From: Paraniabella hibiscisoli
GTDB taxonomy: Bacteria; Bacteroidota; Bacteroidia; Chitinophagales; Chitinophagaceae
Direction of reading: 5' to 3'
NCBI RefSeq assembly: GCF_022512515.1
Contig: NZ_JAKWBK010000001.1
Coordinates: 1,612,001 to 1,676,000 of the forward strand
Length of the DNA stretch: 64,000 bases
Below the pieces are notes generated by a model. It searched no databases, was not told the DNA's origin, and saw only the letters and a list, made by a program, of their open reading frames with translations. A program made the position numbers and the translations under genes. Shown here one piece after another: positions 51,962 through 62,405 of the stretch. Each line of letters opens with the position of its first letter. Within the stretch, counting starts at the first letter, position 1.

Positions 51962-53290
51962 TTAAGATTTTAACGACCATTTTTTTACTTTATGGCCATA
52001 AAAGGCATAATAGATAAGGTAAAGGTAGCAAGGTATTAATATCCAGTACGCTTCTTTAACACCCTGCATGTCTGCCAGGTAACCGTATACCAGCGGGAGT
52101 AATCCATTTCCACAAAGCCCCATGATCATAATAGAGGCGCCCAGCTTTGTAAATCTCCCCAGCCCCTTCATGGCCAGTGGCCAGATGCCGGCCCAGATCA
52201 ACGAATTGGCAAATCCCAATAATACCAAGAACCAAATGGATAGATCAGTGTCATGTCCCAGGAATAGTACCTGTGTTTTTACCAGTACGATCAATAAGGA
52301 GAACACGCAGCCCAGCATAGTGAAGAGTTGAAAGGCTTTCTTCTGGCTGATGAATTTAGGTATGGCAATAACCCCGAGCATGTAGCCGCAAATGGTAGCA
52401 AATAAAGTATAGGACGGAAATACTTTGGCTTCCAGCAGTGGTATATGCATAGAAGTTGCATATCCGATAATAGTATCAATGGAAATAACCTGTGTACCTA
52501 CATGTAGAAAGATAGCCACAGCGCCCAGGATAAGAAAGGGGAAATCAAAAATGCTTTTCTTACCGGCATTGGCTTTAGACAGCTCGGCATCTTCATCTTC
52601 TGTATTGATCTCAGGCAGCGGTGATTTCAATATGAGTAACCCTAGTAATAACAACACAATGCCAACAACCAGGTAAGGGATCATTACCCTTTGTATCAAT
52701 TCATCCAGAACTACCGATCTTGCGGCCGGGGTCATAAGGGGGATCTGTTTAAAAAGCTCCGTATCTGTTTTGCGCAGTATTACCGCGGCAAAAATCAGCG
52801 GCGCCAGAATACCGGCCCCTTTATTGCAAACGCCCAGTATGCTGATGCGTTGCGCGGCCCGCTCTATGGGGCCGAGAATAGTGATATAGGGATTAGCTGC
52901 AGTTTGTAAAACCGATAAGCCTGTTCCCAATGCAAATAACCCCGTTAAAAACATACCATAAGTACGGGTGGCTGCTGCTGGTATAAAAATAAAAGCTCCA
53001 ATTGCCATTATAGCAAAGCCAATCGCCATGCCTTTTTTAAAGCCGGTTCTTTTTAACATGTAGGAAGATGGAACTGATATAACCAGGTACGAAATATAGA
53101 AGGCGAAGGTGACAAAATAAGATTCGAAAGTGGTGAGCTCGCAGGCAATTTTAAAGTAAGGGATTAAGATGGCATTGACCCAGGATATAAAACCGATCAC
53201 GAAAAATACAACAGCAATAATGCTGATGGATACAACGATCCTTTTACTATCAGGGGACTGAGTGGGTATATTAATAGTTTGTTCTTTCAT
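51962..53290 (-). CDS. sugar MFS transporter (FucP/NagP type)
   Basis: Proton-coupled inner-membrane sugar importer, 442 aa, intact, with 12 hydrophobic helices. Family segments: VFFVIGFISWVNAILIPYFK, SYFVTFAFYISYLVISVPSS, the TGLSVLQTAANPYITILGP stretch of FucP-type carriers, and FANSLIWAGIWPLAMKGLGR near the end. Position in front of nagA suggests an N-acetylhexosamine substrate (NagP-like), but the family also carries fucose, glucose and galactose. Divergent from nagB, with the operator-like element between them. Confidence 0.88.
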   Translation of the reverse strand: MKEQTINIPTQSPDSKRIVVSISIIAVVFFVIGFISWVNAILIPYFKIACELTTFESYFVTFAFYISYLVISVPSSYMLKRTGFKKGMAIGFAIMAIGAFIFIPAAATRTYGMFLTGLFALGTGLSVLQTAANPYITILGPIERAAQRISILGVCNKGAGILAPLIFAAVILRKTDTELFKQIPLMTPAARSVVLDELIQRVMIPYLVVGIVLLLLGLLILKSPLPEINTEDEDAELSKANAGKKSIFDFPFLILGAVAIFLHVGTQVISIDTIIGYATSMHIPLLEAKVFPSYTLFATICGYMLGVIAIPKFISQKKAFQLFTMLGCVFSLLIVLVKTQVLFLGHDTDLSIWFLVLLGFANSLIWAGIWPLAMKGLGRFTKLGASIMIMGLCGNGLLPLVYGYLADMQGVKEAYWILIPCYLYLIYYAFYGHKVKKWSLKS

Positions 53291-53397
53291 GATAATCGTT
53301 AGGCGTAAGGCCCAAAGGGCATTACATTGTTTTTGCTAAAATATCGATAAATGCTACTTTACCTACGCTAAGAAGCGGATAAATGATTGGCAACGTT

Positions 53398-53425
53398 ACC
53401 GGTATCATTGCCGATAACGTTACCG
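53398..53425. promoter_or_regulatory. operator-like element in the MFS-nagA / nagB divergent promoter
   Basis: A 28-bp element (begins ACCGGTATC, contains GATAACGTTACCG) whose reverse complement recurs at 58815-58842 with 22 of 28 identical. It includes an AACGTT core, and a further GGCAACGTTACC lies just upstream at 53389-53400. Palindromic halves with central CG fit LacI/GalR operators. Confidence 0.6.
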
Positions 53426-53522
53426 TTGTTTTATTGGCCCTTTCAGGTTCGTTCGTATTGCTTAATTGATACTTTTGGTTACAACGATGCTTTCATCGCC
53501 CAAACTTTAAAAACAGATATCA

Positions 53523-54266
53523 ATGGAAATGATGGTACTAAAAGATAAGTACGAATTAGGAATTGCCGCCGGGAAAAAAGCCGGCGAGCTGATCCGCAAT
53601 ACAATTAATGAAGCAGGACAGGCCAATATCATACTGGCCACCGGCACCAGCCAGTTCCAGACGCTGGAACAATTAATAAAAGAAGATATCGACTGGAGCA
53701 AGGTAGTGATGTTTCATTTAGATGAGTATATCGGGCTGCCGGTTACACATCCCGCCAGTTTCAGGAAATACCTGAAAGAACGTTTTTTAGAGAAAGTACC
53801 CGCATTGAAAGCATATTACCTTATTAATGGTGAAGCAGATGCAGAAGCTGAGCGCCTGCGTTTGAATGCTATTATTCAGCAGCACCCGATTGATGTTGCA
53901 TTAGCAGGTGTTGGAGAAAACGGGCACCTGGCTTTTAATGATCCTCCCGCAGATTTTGAAACTGAAGATCCTTACCTGGTAGTCAACCTGGATGAGCAAT
54001 GCCGCATGCAGCAAATGGGAGAGGGATGGTTTGCCTCGCTGGAAGAAGTACCTGCACAAGCCATCAGCATGTCGGTAAAGCAGATCATGAAATCTACACA
54101 TATCATTTGTTCGGTTCCGGATGGCAGAAAAGCACAGGCGGTAAAAGACAGTATTGAACAACCTGTAAACCCTGTATATCCTGCGAGTATCCTGCAATTA
54201 CATGCATCCTGCAGTTATTACCTGGATCAATCTTCAGCAGCATTGTTGAGCGTAACCTCTCAATAA
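53523..54266 (+). CDS. nagB: glucosamine-6-phosphate deaminase
   Basis: Converts GlcN-6-P to fructose-6-P and ammonia. 247 aa, intact, close to NagB/Pgl length. Motifs: LATGTSQFQTLEQL near the N-terminus, VVMFHLDEYIGLPVTHPASF (with the general-base Asp), and ALAGVGENGHLAFNDPPADF (His/Asn pair). First gene of a plus-strand unit continued by two hydrolase genes, divergent from the MFS-nagA unit. Confidence 0.93.
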   Translation: MEMMVLKDKYELGIAAGKKAGELIRNTINEAGQANIILATGTSQFQTLEQLIKEDIDWSKVVMFHLDEYIGLPVTHPASFRKYLKERFLEKVPALKAYYLINGEADAEAERLRLNAIIQQHPIDVALAGVGENGHLAFNDPPADFETEDPYLVVNLDEQCRMQQMGEGWFASLEEVPAQAISMSVKQIMKSTHIICSVPDGRKAQAVKDSIEQPVNPVYPASILQLHASCSYYLDQSSAALLSVTSQ

Positions 54267-54300
54267 AAAGGGATATTAAAGATTCTTAAATTAGATCCAT

Positions 54301-55498
54301 ATGAAATTATTCAATAGATGGCTTTTATCAGCGGGCTTCTTATTAACCTGTTTTGTTGCTGTTGCGCAAAAAAATAAGGAGCTGCTTCGCCTGCCGAATA
54401 TACCTGCAGATGGGGTGCCCTTTGCACAGATATTCGATAGCAGGGTGAAAGACGCTTCGGTATATCAAAAACAAGGCAATAAATTTTATTTTATTTGGGG
54501 CGCCACAAAACCCGATCCGATCCAGGGGGTAACCATCAGCAAATATTTCCCCTCGTATCGTAATCCCGAGCGGCATCTTGATATTGAGTGGTATAAAAAG
54601 AACCACCCGGATTGGGTCATGTATAAAGAAGATAAGGTAACACCGGCCTACGGCTATATATATGACTATGGCGGACTGGTTCCGCTGGATGTATCCAATC
54701 CTGAAGTGCGTGAATTTTACTTAAAGGAATTTATGCTGCCGGCGGTTAAACAAGGCTATAAAGTGGTGGCAATGGACAACGTGGATCTGGGTAACTGGCC
54801 GGGTGCAGTGGGCAGATATGAAAAAGGGAAATGGGTACAGCTATATACCGGTAAGAAAAATGACAAGGCCTTCCAGGAAAATATGATCGGGTGGATGCGT
54901 TACTTATCGGAGACACTGAACCCAATGGGTGTTCAGGTGGCGGCGAACATCAAAGCAAACAGTGCTCCGCAAGATGTGGTGTTACGCATGATGCATTCCG
55001 TAAATATATGGCTGGATGAAAATGGGTTTACTCATACCGGTAAAAATATTACGGGGAGCAATTGGCAACGACAATTCGATTTTTTAAAAGAGATCGCACC
55101 AATCAAAGGATATGTTTCTATTAACCAGGTAGCCGGTGCTGTGGAACAGACCGATGTAGCGCAGATCGAATGGGTAATAGCTAATTTCTTATTGATGCGG
55201 GGATCTCAAAGCCTTCTGGCTATTACACCATTTATTGATAAGAAGGCGATCTACCAGGAATTTCACTACCGCCCCGAAATGAATGTAATATATAGGATCG
55301 CCTGTAGATAAAGCCGTTCAGCAACAAAACGCCTGGACGAGAAAATTTACCAAAGGAATGGTTGTAGTTAATCCTTCAGCTACAGAAACGGTAACCGTTA
55401 CCTTGCCCAAAGGCAAGTGGAAAACAATAAGCGGCCAGTTAAAACAAAGTGTATTACAGGTAAGGCCCGCTTTTGGTTTTGTATTAACCAGGCTCTAA
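54301..55498 (+). CDS. secreted putative glycoside hydrolase (GHL15-like TIM barrel)
   Basis: About 398 aa. Signal peptide MKLFNRWLLSAGFLLTCFVA. The barrel has FAQIFDSRVKDASVYQKQGN at the start, IEWYKKNHPDWVMYK, and VVAMDNVDLGNWPGAVGRYE with a conserved-looking Asp-Asn-Val-Asp, then WLDENGFTHTG with an Asp-Glu pair that may be catalytic. The look fits the 'hypothetical glycosyl hydrolase' GHL15 family. The frame is off by one base near 55280-55292 (an extra base in an AT repeat); after repair a small beta domain ends the protein at TAA 55496-55498. Between nagB and another hydrolase, it may attack an amino-sugar polymer. Family call moderate, substrate unknown. Confidence 0.65.
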
Positions 55499-55529
55499 AC
55501 GCTTCTATAAATTTAAAAATGATTGACTA

Positions 55530-57610
55530 ATGAATAATAAGTTCAATATACCCTGTTTTGTGCTTGCGATTATGGGCGCCCTATTAACAACGGGCGTCTC
55601 AGCGCAATCGGCACTACCAAGGCGGAGCCTAAATGGGTAGATGGGTTCCCTGTAGTGATGATCGGCAACTGGGATATCAAACCCACTTTCAGGCGAAGGG
55701 TGGGCGCTAACCCGGTATGGATTGATGAGATCTTTAAAAAGGAATCGACCGAAGAGCAGGTGAAAAAATATAAAGACATGGGAGCCACCCTGGTAATGGC
55801 ATTTTTTATAAGGGCTTTGGCTTGAATGCCGAGAAAGAAGAAATTGATGCTACCCGTAAGCTGGTTGCCAATTGTAAAAAATATGGATTAAAAACAGGTG
55901 CTTACATAGGTTCAACATTGCCCTTTGAAACCTTTTTTGCTGAAGTGCCGGAAGCAAAGGAATGGGTGGCGCCGGATTACCAGGGGCAGCCTGTTACTTA
56001 CGGAAGCCAAACCTTTCGCAAACTGGTATACTTTCAGCATGAGGGATACAAAGCTTATATTAAACGCGTATTAAAGATAGCGGTAGAAGATATTAAAGTG
56101 GATCTGATTCATTTTGATAACTCTTCCGTACAGGCGATTGCTCCAGTGTTCTATCATCCTTTGGCGGTTCAGCATTTCAGGGATTTCTTAAAGAAAAAAT
56201 ACACGCCCGAACAATTAAAGCAAAGGCTAGGCTTTAGTGATGTTCGCTTTGTTGAGCCACCTACTTATAGCAAGAGCATTGGCATACTGCATGATCCTTT
56301 GTCTCAGGAGTGGGTCGACTTTCGTTGCCGGCAGCTGGCTGACTATTACGGGGAAATGGCGCAGTACATCAGAGCCTGAACCCGGAAGTAGCAGTAGAAT
56401 GTAATCCGCATGGCTTAGATGGCCGTAATTCGATGTGGAATGAAAGCGTAGACTTTGCAAGGATATTGCCACACACCAATTATTTTTGGACAGAAGGGGA
56501 GCAGACGGGTTTGTCAGAGAATGGAGCATTGCTTTCCAAGATCCGTACTTTTAAAATTGCCCGCACTTTTGATAACCGTGTATTTATTAAAACTAATGAT
56601 AGTCAACTGAAGATGGCTGAAGCGTTGGCTTATAATAGAGAAGGTATAGGATTGATCGGCGGCATGGAAGAAATGGATGGAGGGAACTATCATGCACCAC
56701 TGCCACTAACGCAAGAGCAAAAAGACTATATTAAGTTTTTCAAGGAGCACTTTGACTACTATAAGGGAACAACGAATATCGCTGATGTGGCGGTCTTACA
56801 TACATTTAACAGCATGGCTTATAACAGCGACCTGCCTTATCAAAGCACTTTTCTTTTTGAGCAAAGTCTCATCCAGGGAAAAGTTCCTTTTGATGTGATC
56901 TTCGAAGAGCAACTCAAAAACCTGGATCGCTATAAAGTATTGGTTTTGGCCAACCAGGAATGCCTTACAGATGAACAGCAGGATCAGGTGCGTTCTTTTG
57001 TACATAAAGGTGGTGGCCTTGTTATAACAGAGCATACCTCTTTGTATAATGCCTGGCATCAGAGAAAAGAAAATTTTGGCCTGGCTGACCTGATCAAACT
57101 GAAAGCCCCCGATTGGCATGATCGCCGTACTCCGGAAGCTATTCTGCCAGTATCGGAACAGCGTAATGAAATAGGAAAAGGACGTGTCATCTATTTACCT
57201 GAAGTTATTCCATCTGTGCCCAAACCAACAATGGTGCCTATGGCTGGCCCTTATTTTAAACTGGCTAAGAATCATCAACAACTGATTGATGCGGTTCAAT
57301 GGGCTTCCCGAAATAATTTATCTCTCCTTATAGAAGGGCCGGAGACGGTAACAATGGAGCTATTAAAACAAGAGAATAAAAACAGGCTACTACTGCACCT
57401 GGTTAATTTCAATTATGAAAAAGCTCCGGCAGAAAATCTTACAATAAATCTTAAAATTCCGGAAGGGAAAAAGTACAAAAGCTGACGCTTTTAAGCCCTG
57501 ATCGCAAAACAACGGCCAACAACCTGACTTTTACACAGGAAAAAGGAATGATACAATTTGCGATTCCACAGGTGAAGTTATATGAGCTGGCGGCTGTAGA
57601 GCTCAAATAG
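55530..57610 (+). CDS. secreted TIM-barrel glycoside hydrolase with GATase-like domain
   Basis: About 694 aa after repair. Signal peptide (CFVLAIMGALLTTGVSAQS). N-terminal barrel: KYKDMGATLVMAHFYKGFGL, LIHFDNSSVQAIAPVFYHPL, VAVECNPHGLDGRNSMW and FWTEGEQTGLS, with an acidic residue likely catalytic in the FDN or WTEGE segments. A beta-galactosidase trimerisation/GATase-like domain follows (YKVLVLANQECLTDEQQDQV, VHKGGGLVITEHTSLYNA) and a small beta domain at the end. The layout recalls GH42 and GHL6-type enzymes without being either for sure. Losses: near 55617-55622, T-run 55804-55809, near 56371-56374 and A-run 57468-57472. Confidence 0.7.
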
Positions 57611-57660
57611 CTTATCCATTAAATTCATAGTATTAGACTTTATTGTTCTCCCTTAATATG

Positions 57661-57686
57661 AACGGTTCTCACGCAGAGAGCCGTTT
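57661..57686 (+). terminator. terminator after the nagB-hydrolase operon
   Basis: AACGGTTCTC / GAGAGCCGTT stem followed by TTGTT. Confidence 0.65.
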
Positions 57687-57689
57687 TGT

Positions 57690-57885
57690 TTACGGACATT
57701 GGTGGCTGGCATATAACCCAATGCATGACATTAAACAGGTATATGCATAAAAACGCAGCTATACAATACTTAAAGCTCTGCGATATCTATATGGAGTGTG
57801 GGTTTCGCACCGCAGCTGTATTGGAAAAGGTTATTTTATTAAGATTGCTACCGGGTATAAAAAAGCCAGGCAGTAGACTCCACTG
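57690..57885 (+). pseudogene. possible remnant of an AraC-type HTH domain
   Basis: Within the 349-bp gap between the hydrolase and esterase genes, a broken frame reads AAIQYLKLCDIYMECGFRTA and, one frame over, a KIATGYKK-like end. This resembles the second helix-turn-helix of AraC regulators (the D-I-x-x-E-C-G-F core and a final TGYKK). No start or sensor domain is present. Treated as a degraded fragment; weak evidence. Confidence 0.25.
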
Positions 57886-57959
57886 ACTGGCTTAAGAATT
57901 CATTTATATCCAAAGTATTTCGTAAAGAGAATTAGTCCAATAGAACTGCCCGTAAAAAA

Positions 57960-58728
57960 CTATTTTACCAGGTATTGCACCAAAGGAGATTGTATGTCTT
58001 TTAAGCCTTCTCCTGCTAACTTAGCTATCGCTGTAGCTCCTGCTTCAGATAGATGAGTATCATCCTTTTACCTTTGGGTAGTTTGGTAAATTTACCCGGC
58101 TCTATATATATATACAATTGTTTAGATGCTTCCGGCCCTAATTGTTGAACGAGCCCGCGTGATTTTAGATTAAGATCTATCAATGGTACTTTCATCTCCT
58201 TCGCCAGTGTTCTAACCTCGCCCAAGTAAGCTTCAAAACTATTAGGTAGCAGTGTTCCGGTTTTATCAAACTTTCTTCGGGTTATAGAGGTGAAAAGTAC
58301 GGGTATACCTTTTTCGCTCTCGTTTCGGATATATAGTTGATGAGGTTTTGGCGGTAAGTACTGTGCGGGTCTGTATGACGCAGGCTGTCATCCTTTTCAT
58401 CGTTAGGCCCGAACATAATAAACACGTAATCGCCTGGCATTACCTGGTCGATTGTTTTTTGCCAATAACCTTCCTCCCTGAAACTTTTAGAGCTTCTGCC
58501 GCTTCTGGCCATGTTTTTAATAACTACTTCTTCAGTAAAAAACTGTGGCATCATCTGCATCCATCCACGTATGGGATAATTATCTCCGCCAAAGCCGTTC
58601 AGGTATCGCTGATCGTAATCGCACATAGTGGAGTCGCCAATAGAATAAATCGTTATTTTCTTTGTTTCCGTAAAGCTGTATAAAAATAACAAACAACCCA
58701 GGGCAATAAACAATCTTTTCATATCCAT
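57960..58728 (-). CDS. SGNH/GDSL carbohydrate esterase (CE12 rhamnogalacturonan acetylesterase-like)
   Basis: About 256 aa after repair. Signal peptide LFIALGCLLFLYSFTET. The four SGNH blocks are present: IYSIGDSTMCDY (nucleophile Ser), NMARSGRSSKSF (Gly), MFGPNDEKDD (Asn) and DDTHLSEAGA (Asp and His). The family removes O-acetyl groups from pectic or other glycans. Losses: T-run 58310-58314 and near 58068-58073. ATG 58728 or 58722 are both possible. Divergent from the third SusC gene with the operator-like element 58815-58842 between them. Confidence 0.88.
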
Positions 58729-58814
58729 GATTTTAAATGATTCATTCAAACTTGATGTTTTGCTAATGTAGTTTTTTTTAAGGCTGAGACCGGTGTAGCG
58801 CCCGCAAATATCAT

Positions 58815-58842
58815 CGGCATCGTTACCGATAACGATACCGGT
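58815..58842. promoter_or_regulatory. second copy of the operator-like element
   Basis: In the 429-bp esterase/SusC divergent gap (58729-59157), otherwise without genes. Contains the inverted repeat ATCGTTA-CCGA-TAACGAT (58819-58836) and matches the reverse complement of 53398-53425 in 22 of 28 positions. Confidence 0.6.
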
Positions 58843-59157
58843 AATTTTTACTGCTGTCTTTCGTAGAAGAGGATTAAAAATATATATCTTGGTTTTCATT
58901 AACGAAAATGTTTGCCCAATTGCTTTTGTGAGATACGGTACGGAACGAGGCCGGTACGAGTAAACAGCAGGTCCTTTAATGAGATAGCTGATGCTGGCTA
59001 CTAATGTAAAATACAGTAGGCGTGATGAACTGATTGTATTAAAATTTTTATTCTTAATGAAGCATCGAAAGGGGTTATAAATATTTTCGGTCGTTCTTTA
59101 TCCACAGCGTGAAGCGTTCAGGAAAGTATCTGACCGTAAAACAATAAAAATATACGG

Positions 59158-62100
59158 ATGAAATTAATTGCAGTATTGCTGTTATCAGCTTTTAGTTTTT
59201 CTTTTGTTTCGCGCAAAGCAACCGCCGCATCAGTGGTGAGGTAACAGACTCCGCAACCGGTGGCCCTCTTGCAGGGGTAAGTATATTGGTGAAAGGTAAA
59301 TCAGGTGGAACGCAAACCAATGCACAGGGTAAGTTTACGCTGACTGTTCCTGCTAATGACACATCAACTACATTACTGGTGGAGCATGTAGGATACCAGG
59401 CACAGGAGATCACTGCGGGTAATGAAAAGCTATTACATATTGTACTTGCCGCAAGTATGTCGCAGATGGAAGAAGTAGTAACGATTGGATATGCAACCGT
59501 GAAGAAAAAGATCTCACCGGATCCGTGGTTTCGCTTAGCAGTAAGCAATTAAAAGATATTCCTGTAAACTCACTGGCAGAAGCCCTTACCGGGCGAATGG
59601 CGGGCGTGCAGGTAACTACTTCAGAAGGGGCTCCGGGTGCAGAGGTTCAGATAAAGATCAGGGGTAATGGCTCTATTACACAGGATATAGCACCGCTTTA
59701 TATAATAGATGGAGTACAGGTGGAAGGAGGACTGGCAGGTCTTTCACCGCAGGATATAGAATCGGTAGATGTACTAAAAGACGCGTCTGCTACTTCTATC
59801 TACGGGGCAAGAGGCGCTAACGGGGTAGTCATTATTACAACCAAAGGCGGCAAAGAAGCAAAGCCTGTTATCAGCTATAATGGCTTTGTAGGTTTAAAAC
59901 AACTGGCCAATCGCCTGGAAGTATTAAGTCCTTATGAATTTGTTGTGTCGCAATATGAAAGAAGCCGTGGCACAACAGAAGCGCAGACTTCTTTTGCTCG
60001 TATATACGGAAACTGGGATAGTTTGGGTGTATACCGCGATATACCTGCCATTGACTGGCAAAAAGAAACATTTGGTAATGATGCCTGGATGCAGACGCAT
60101 AACGTAGGGGTTGCGGGCGGCAATAAAACGACCCAGTATAATTTAAGCCTCACGAGTAATAACGAAGATGGGGTGATGCTTAACTCTGGTTATGACAGGA
60201 AGCTGATCAATTTCAGGATGGACACACACGCGTAAGCAATGCATTAAAAGTGGGCTTCAATGTTCGTTACGCCAACCAGGCTATCACCGGTGCCGGTACT
60301 TCAGACGGAGGGGCTTCTACTTACAATATGCTTCGCCATACTATTAAATACCGGCCTTTTGTATTAAATAATTTATCGCCCAACGACCTGGATGAGGCTT
60401 ACTATGATGAAACCAATGCAGGCAATGCTTTAGGTATTATCAACCCTATACAACTCAGCAATGCACAGTACAGTAAGAAGCTCAGTTCGCTTACTAACCT
60501 GAATGGCTATGCCAACTATACATTTAGCCCGAAATTCTCCTTCAGATCTACAGCCGGTATCAATTTCAATAACCAAACCTATCATACGTTCTTCGACTAT
60601 ATCACATCCAAAGCCCGTACTCAGGGTGCCAGTATGCCAATGGCCGGGGTGTTAACCAATAATGTATACAACCTGTCTAACTCCAACGTATTAACCTATA
60701 CCAATTCAAGAAAAAGCAATCATCGTGTAGATGTGCTATTGGGTAATGAGCTGTATAATGTGAAAGCAAAAAGTACCGATATACAACTAAAGAACTTTCC
60801 TGTAGGCATTACTCCCGACAAGGCGCTGAATCAGCTAAACATTGGTACTATTATTCCAACCTATCCCCAGTCGGGTAGCTATGAAAGCCGTATTGTATCT
60901 TTTTTACAAGAGCCAACTATGCGTATAAAGATAAGTTCTTAGCTAACTTCAGCTTGCGGGCTGATGGTTCTTCTAAATTCGCACCAGGCAATCAATGGGG
61001 TTACTTTCCTGCCGGTGCGGTGTCCTGGCGTGTTTCTAAAGAATCGTTTTTGGAGAACAGCAAAATTGTATCCGATCTGAAGATCAGGGCTAGCTACGGT
61101 GCTACAGGCAATAACCGTATAGACGATTACCTGTACATGAACATTTTTAGTCCTACGGCTAAGTATGCGCTTAACGAGCAGGTGGTGCCGGCTTATATGG
61201 TGGGTAGCCTGCCTAATAAAGACCTGAAATGGGAAACCACTATTTCGAGAAACATCGGGGTGGACCTGTCGCTGCTGAAAAACAGGTTATCGCTTTCGGC
61301 GGACGTTTACCTGAATACGGTAAATAATCTATTGATCGATGTGCCCATACCGCCAACTTCAGGTTATAGCACCCAGTTGCAAAATGTAGGAAGCCTGTCA
61401 AACCGGGGACTTGAAATACAGCTTAGCGCAACGCCTATTCAGAAAAACGAGTTTACATGGACCACAGAGTTTAATATCTCTTTTAACCGTAATAAAATTG
61501 AAAAATTAGCAAATGGGCTAGACCAGTATTTTGCTTATTCTGGTTTTGGTATTTCCGGTCAGCCGGCGGACTATATTGTAAAAGCCGGTCAGCCCCTAGG
61601 CACGATGTATGGCTATGTTTCCGATGGTTTTTACAGAACCGGTGATTTTAATTACGATGCGGCCACCAGTGTCTATACATTAAAAGAAGGCGTGGTAGAT
61701 GTAGCCCAGGCAATAGGGATAGCACAACCTGGCTGGATGAAGCTCAAAGATCTCGATGGAAATAATATAATTGATGAGAATGATAAAACCATCATCGGCA
61801 ACGCTAACCCTAAATTTTCGGGAGGTATTAACCAGCGGTTTACTTATAAGAACTTTGACTTAAGTGTCTTCCTGAATTTTGTTTATGGTAACCAGGTATA
61901 TAATGCTAATAAAATTGAATTTACCAACGGTTATGGCTCTCATACCAATTCCCTTGCCTTTATGAAAGACCGCTGGCGTACCGTTGATGAAAACGGTAAT
62001 GTATTGCAGCAGGTGGCTACCGTGTCGGGTAAGCAGGTGGTTACTGGCGTAGCGCCTGAGCAATTGGAAGCCATCAACAAAGATGCAAAATACTGGATCC

Positions 62101-62395
62101 CCATCAGTGGAGCAGGCGCCTGGTATCCTACATCCTGGGCAATGGAAGACGGATCTTTCTTAAGAATTAATAATATTACCCTGGGGTATACCTTACCACG
62201 CAATATGCTGAACAGGATCAAATTTAAAAATGTAAGGGTGTACGGCACCGTCAATAATCTTGCGGTACTTACCGGCTATTCCGGGTATGATCCGGAAGTG
62301 AATACCGGAGGGCCACCCCGGTTACGCCAGGGGTTGATTACTCCGCCTATCCCAGGAGCCAGGTATATATTGTCGGATTAAATATTTCATTGTAA
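59158..62395 (+). CDS. SusC-like TonB-dependent transporter of the amino-sugar PUL
   Basis: About 1080 aa after repair. Signal peptide MKLIAVLLLSAFSFSFV, carboxypeptidase-like domain (ISGEVTDSATGGPLAGVSIL), plug ([40 protein letters not shown]), and a barrel with RADGSSKFAPGNQWGYFPAG and WRVSKESFLENSKIVSDLKI, ending GLNISL at TAA 62393-62395. No STN domain. Losses: near 59207-59210, A-run 59503-59507, near 60225-60232, T-run 60899-60904 and G-run 62328-62331. Its SusD partner follows 10 bp later. The shared operator upstream suggests co-regulation with nagB and its hydrolases. Confidence 0.92.
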
Positions 62396-62405
62396 TAATA
62401 GGGTT

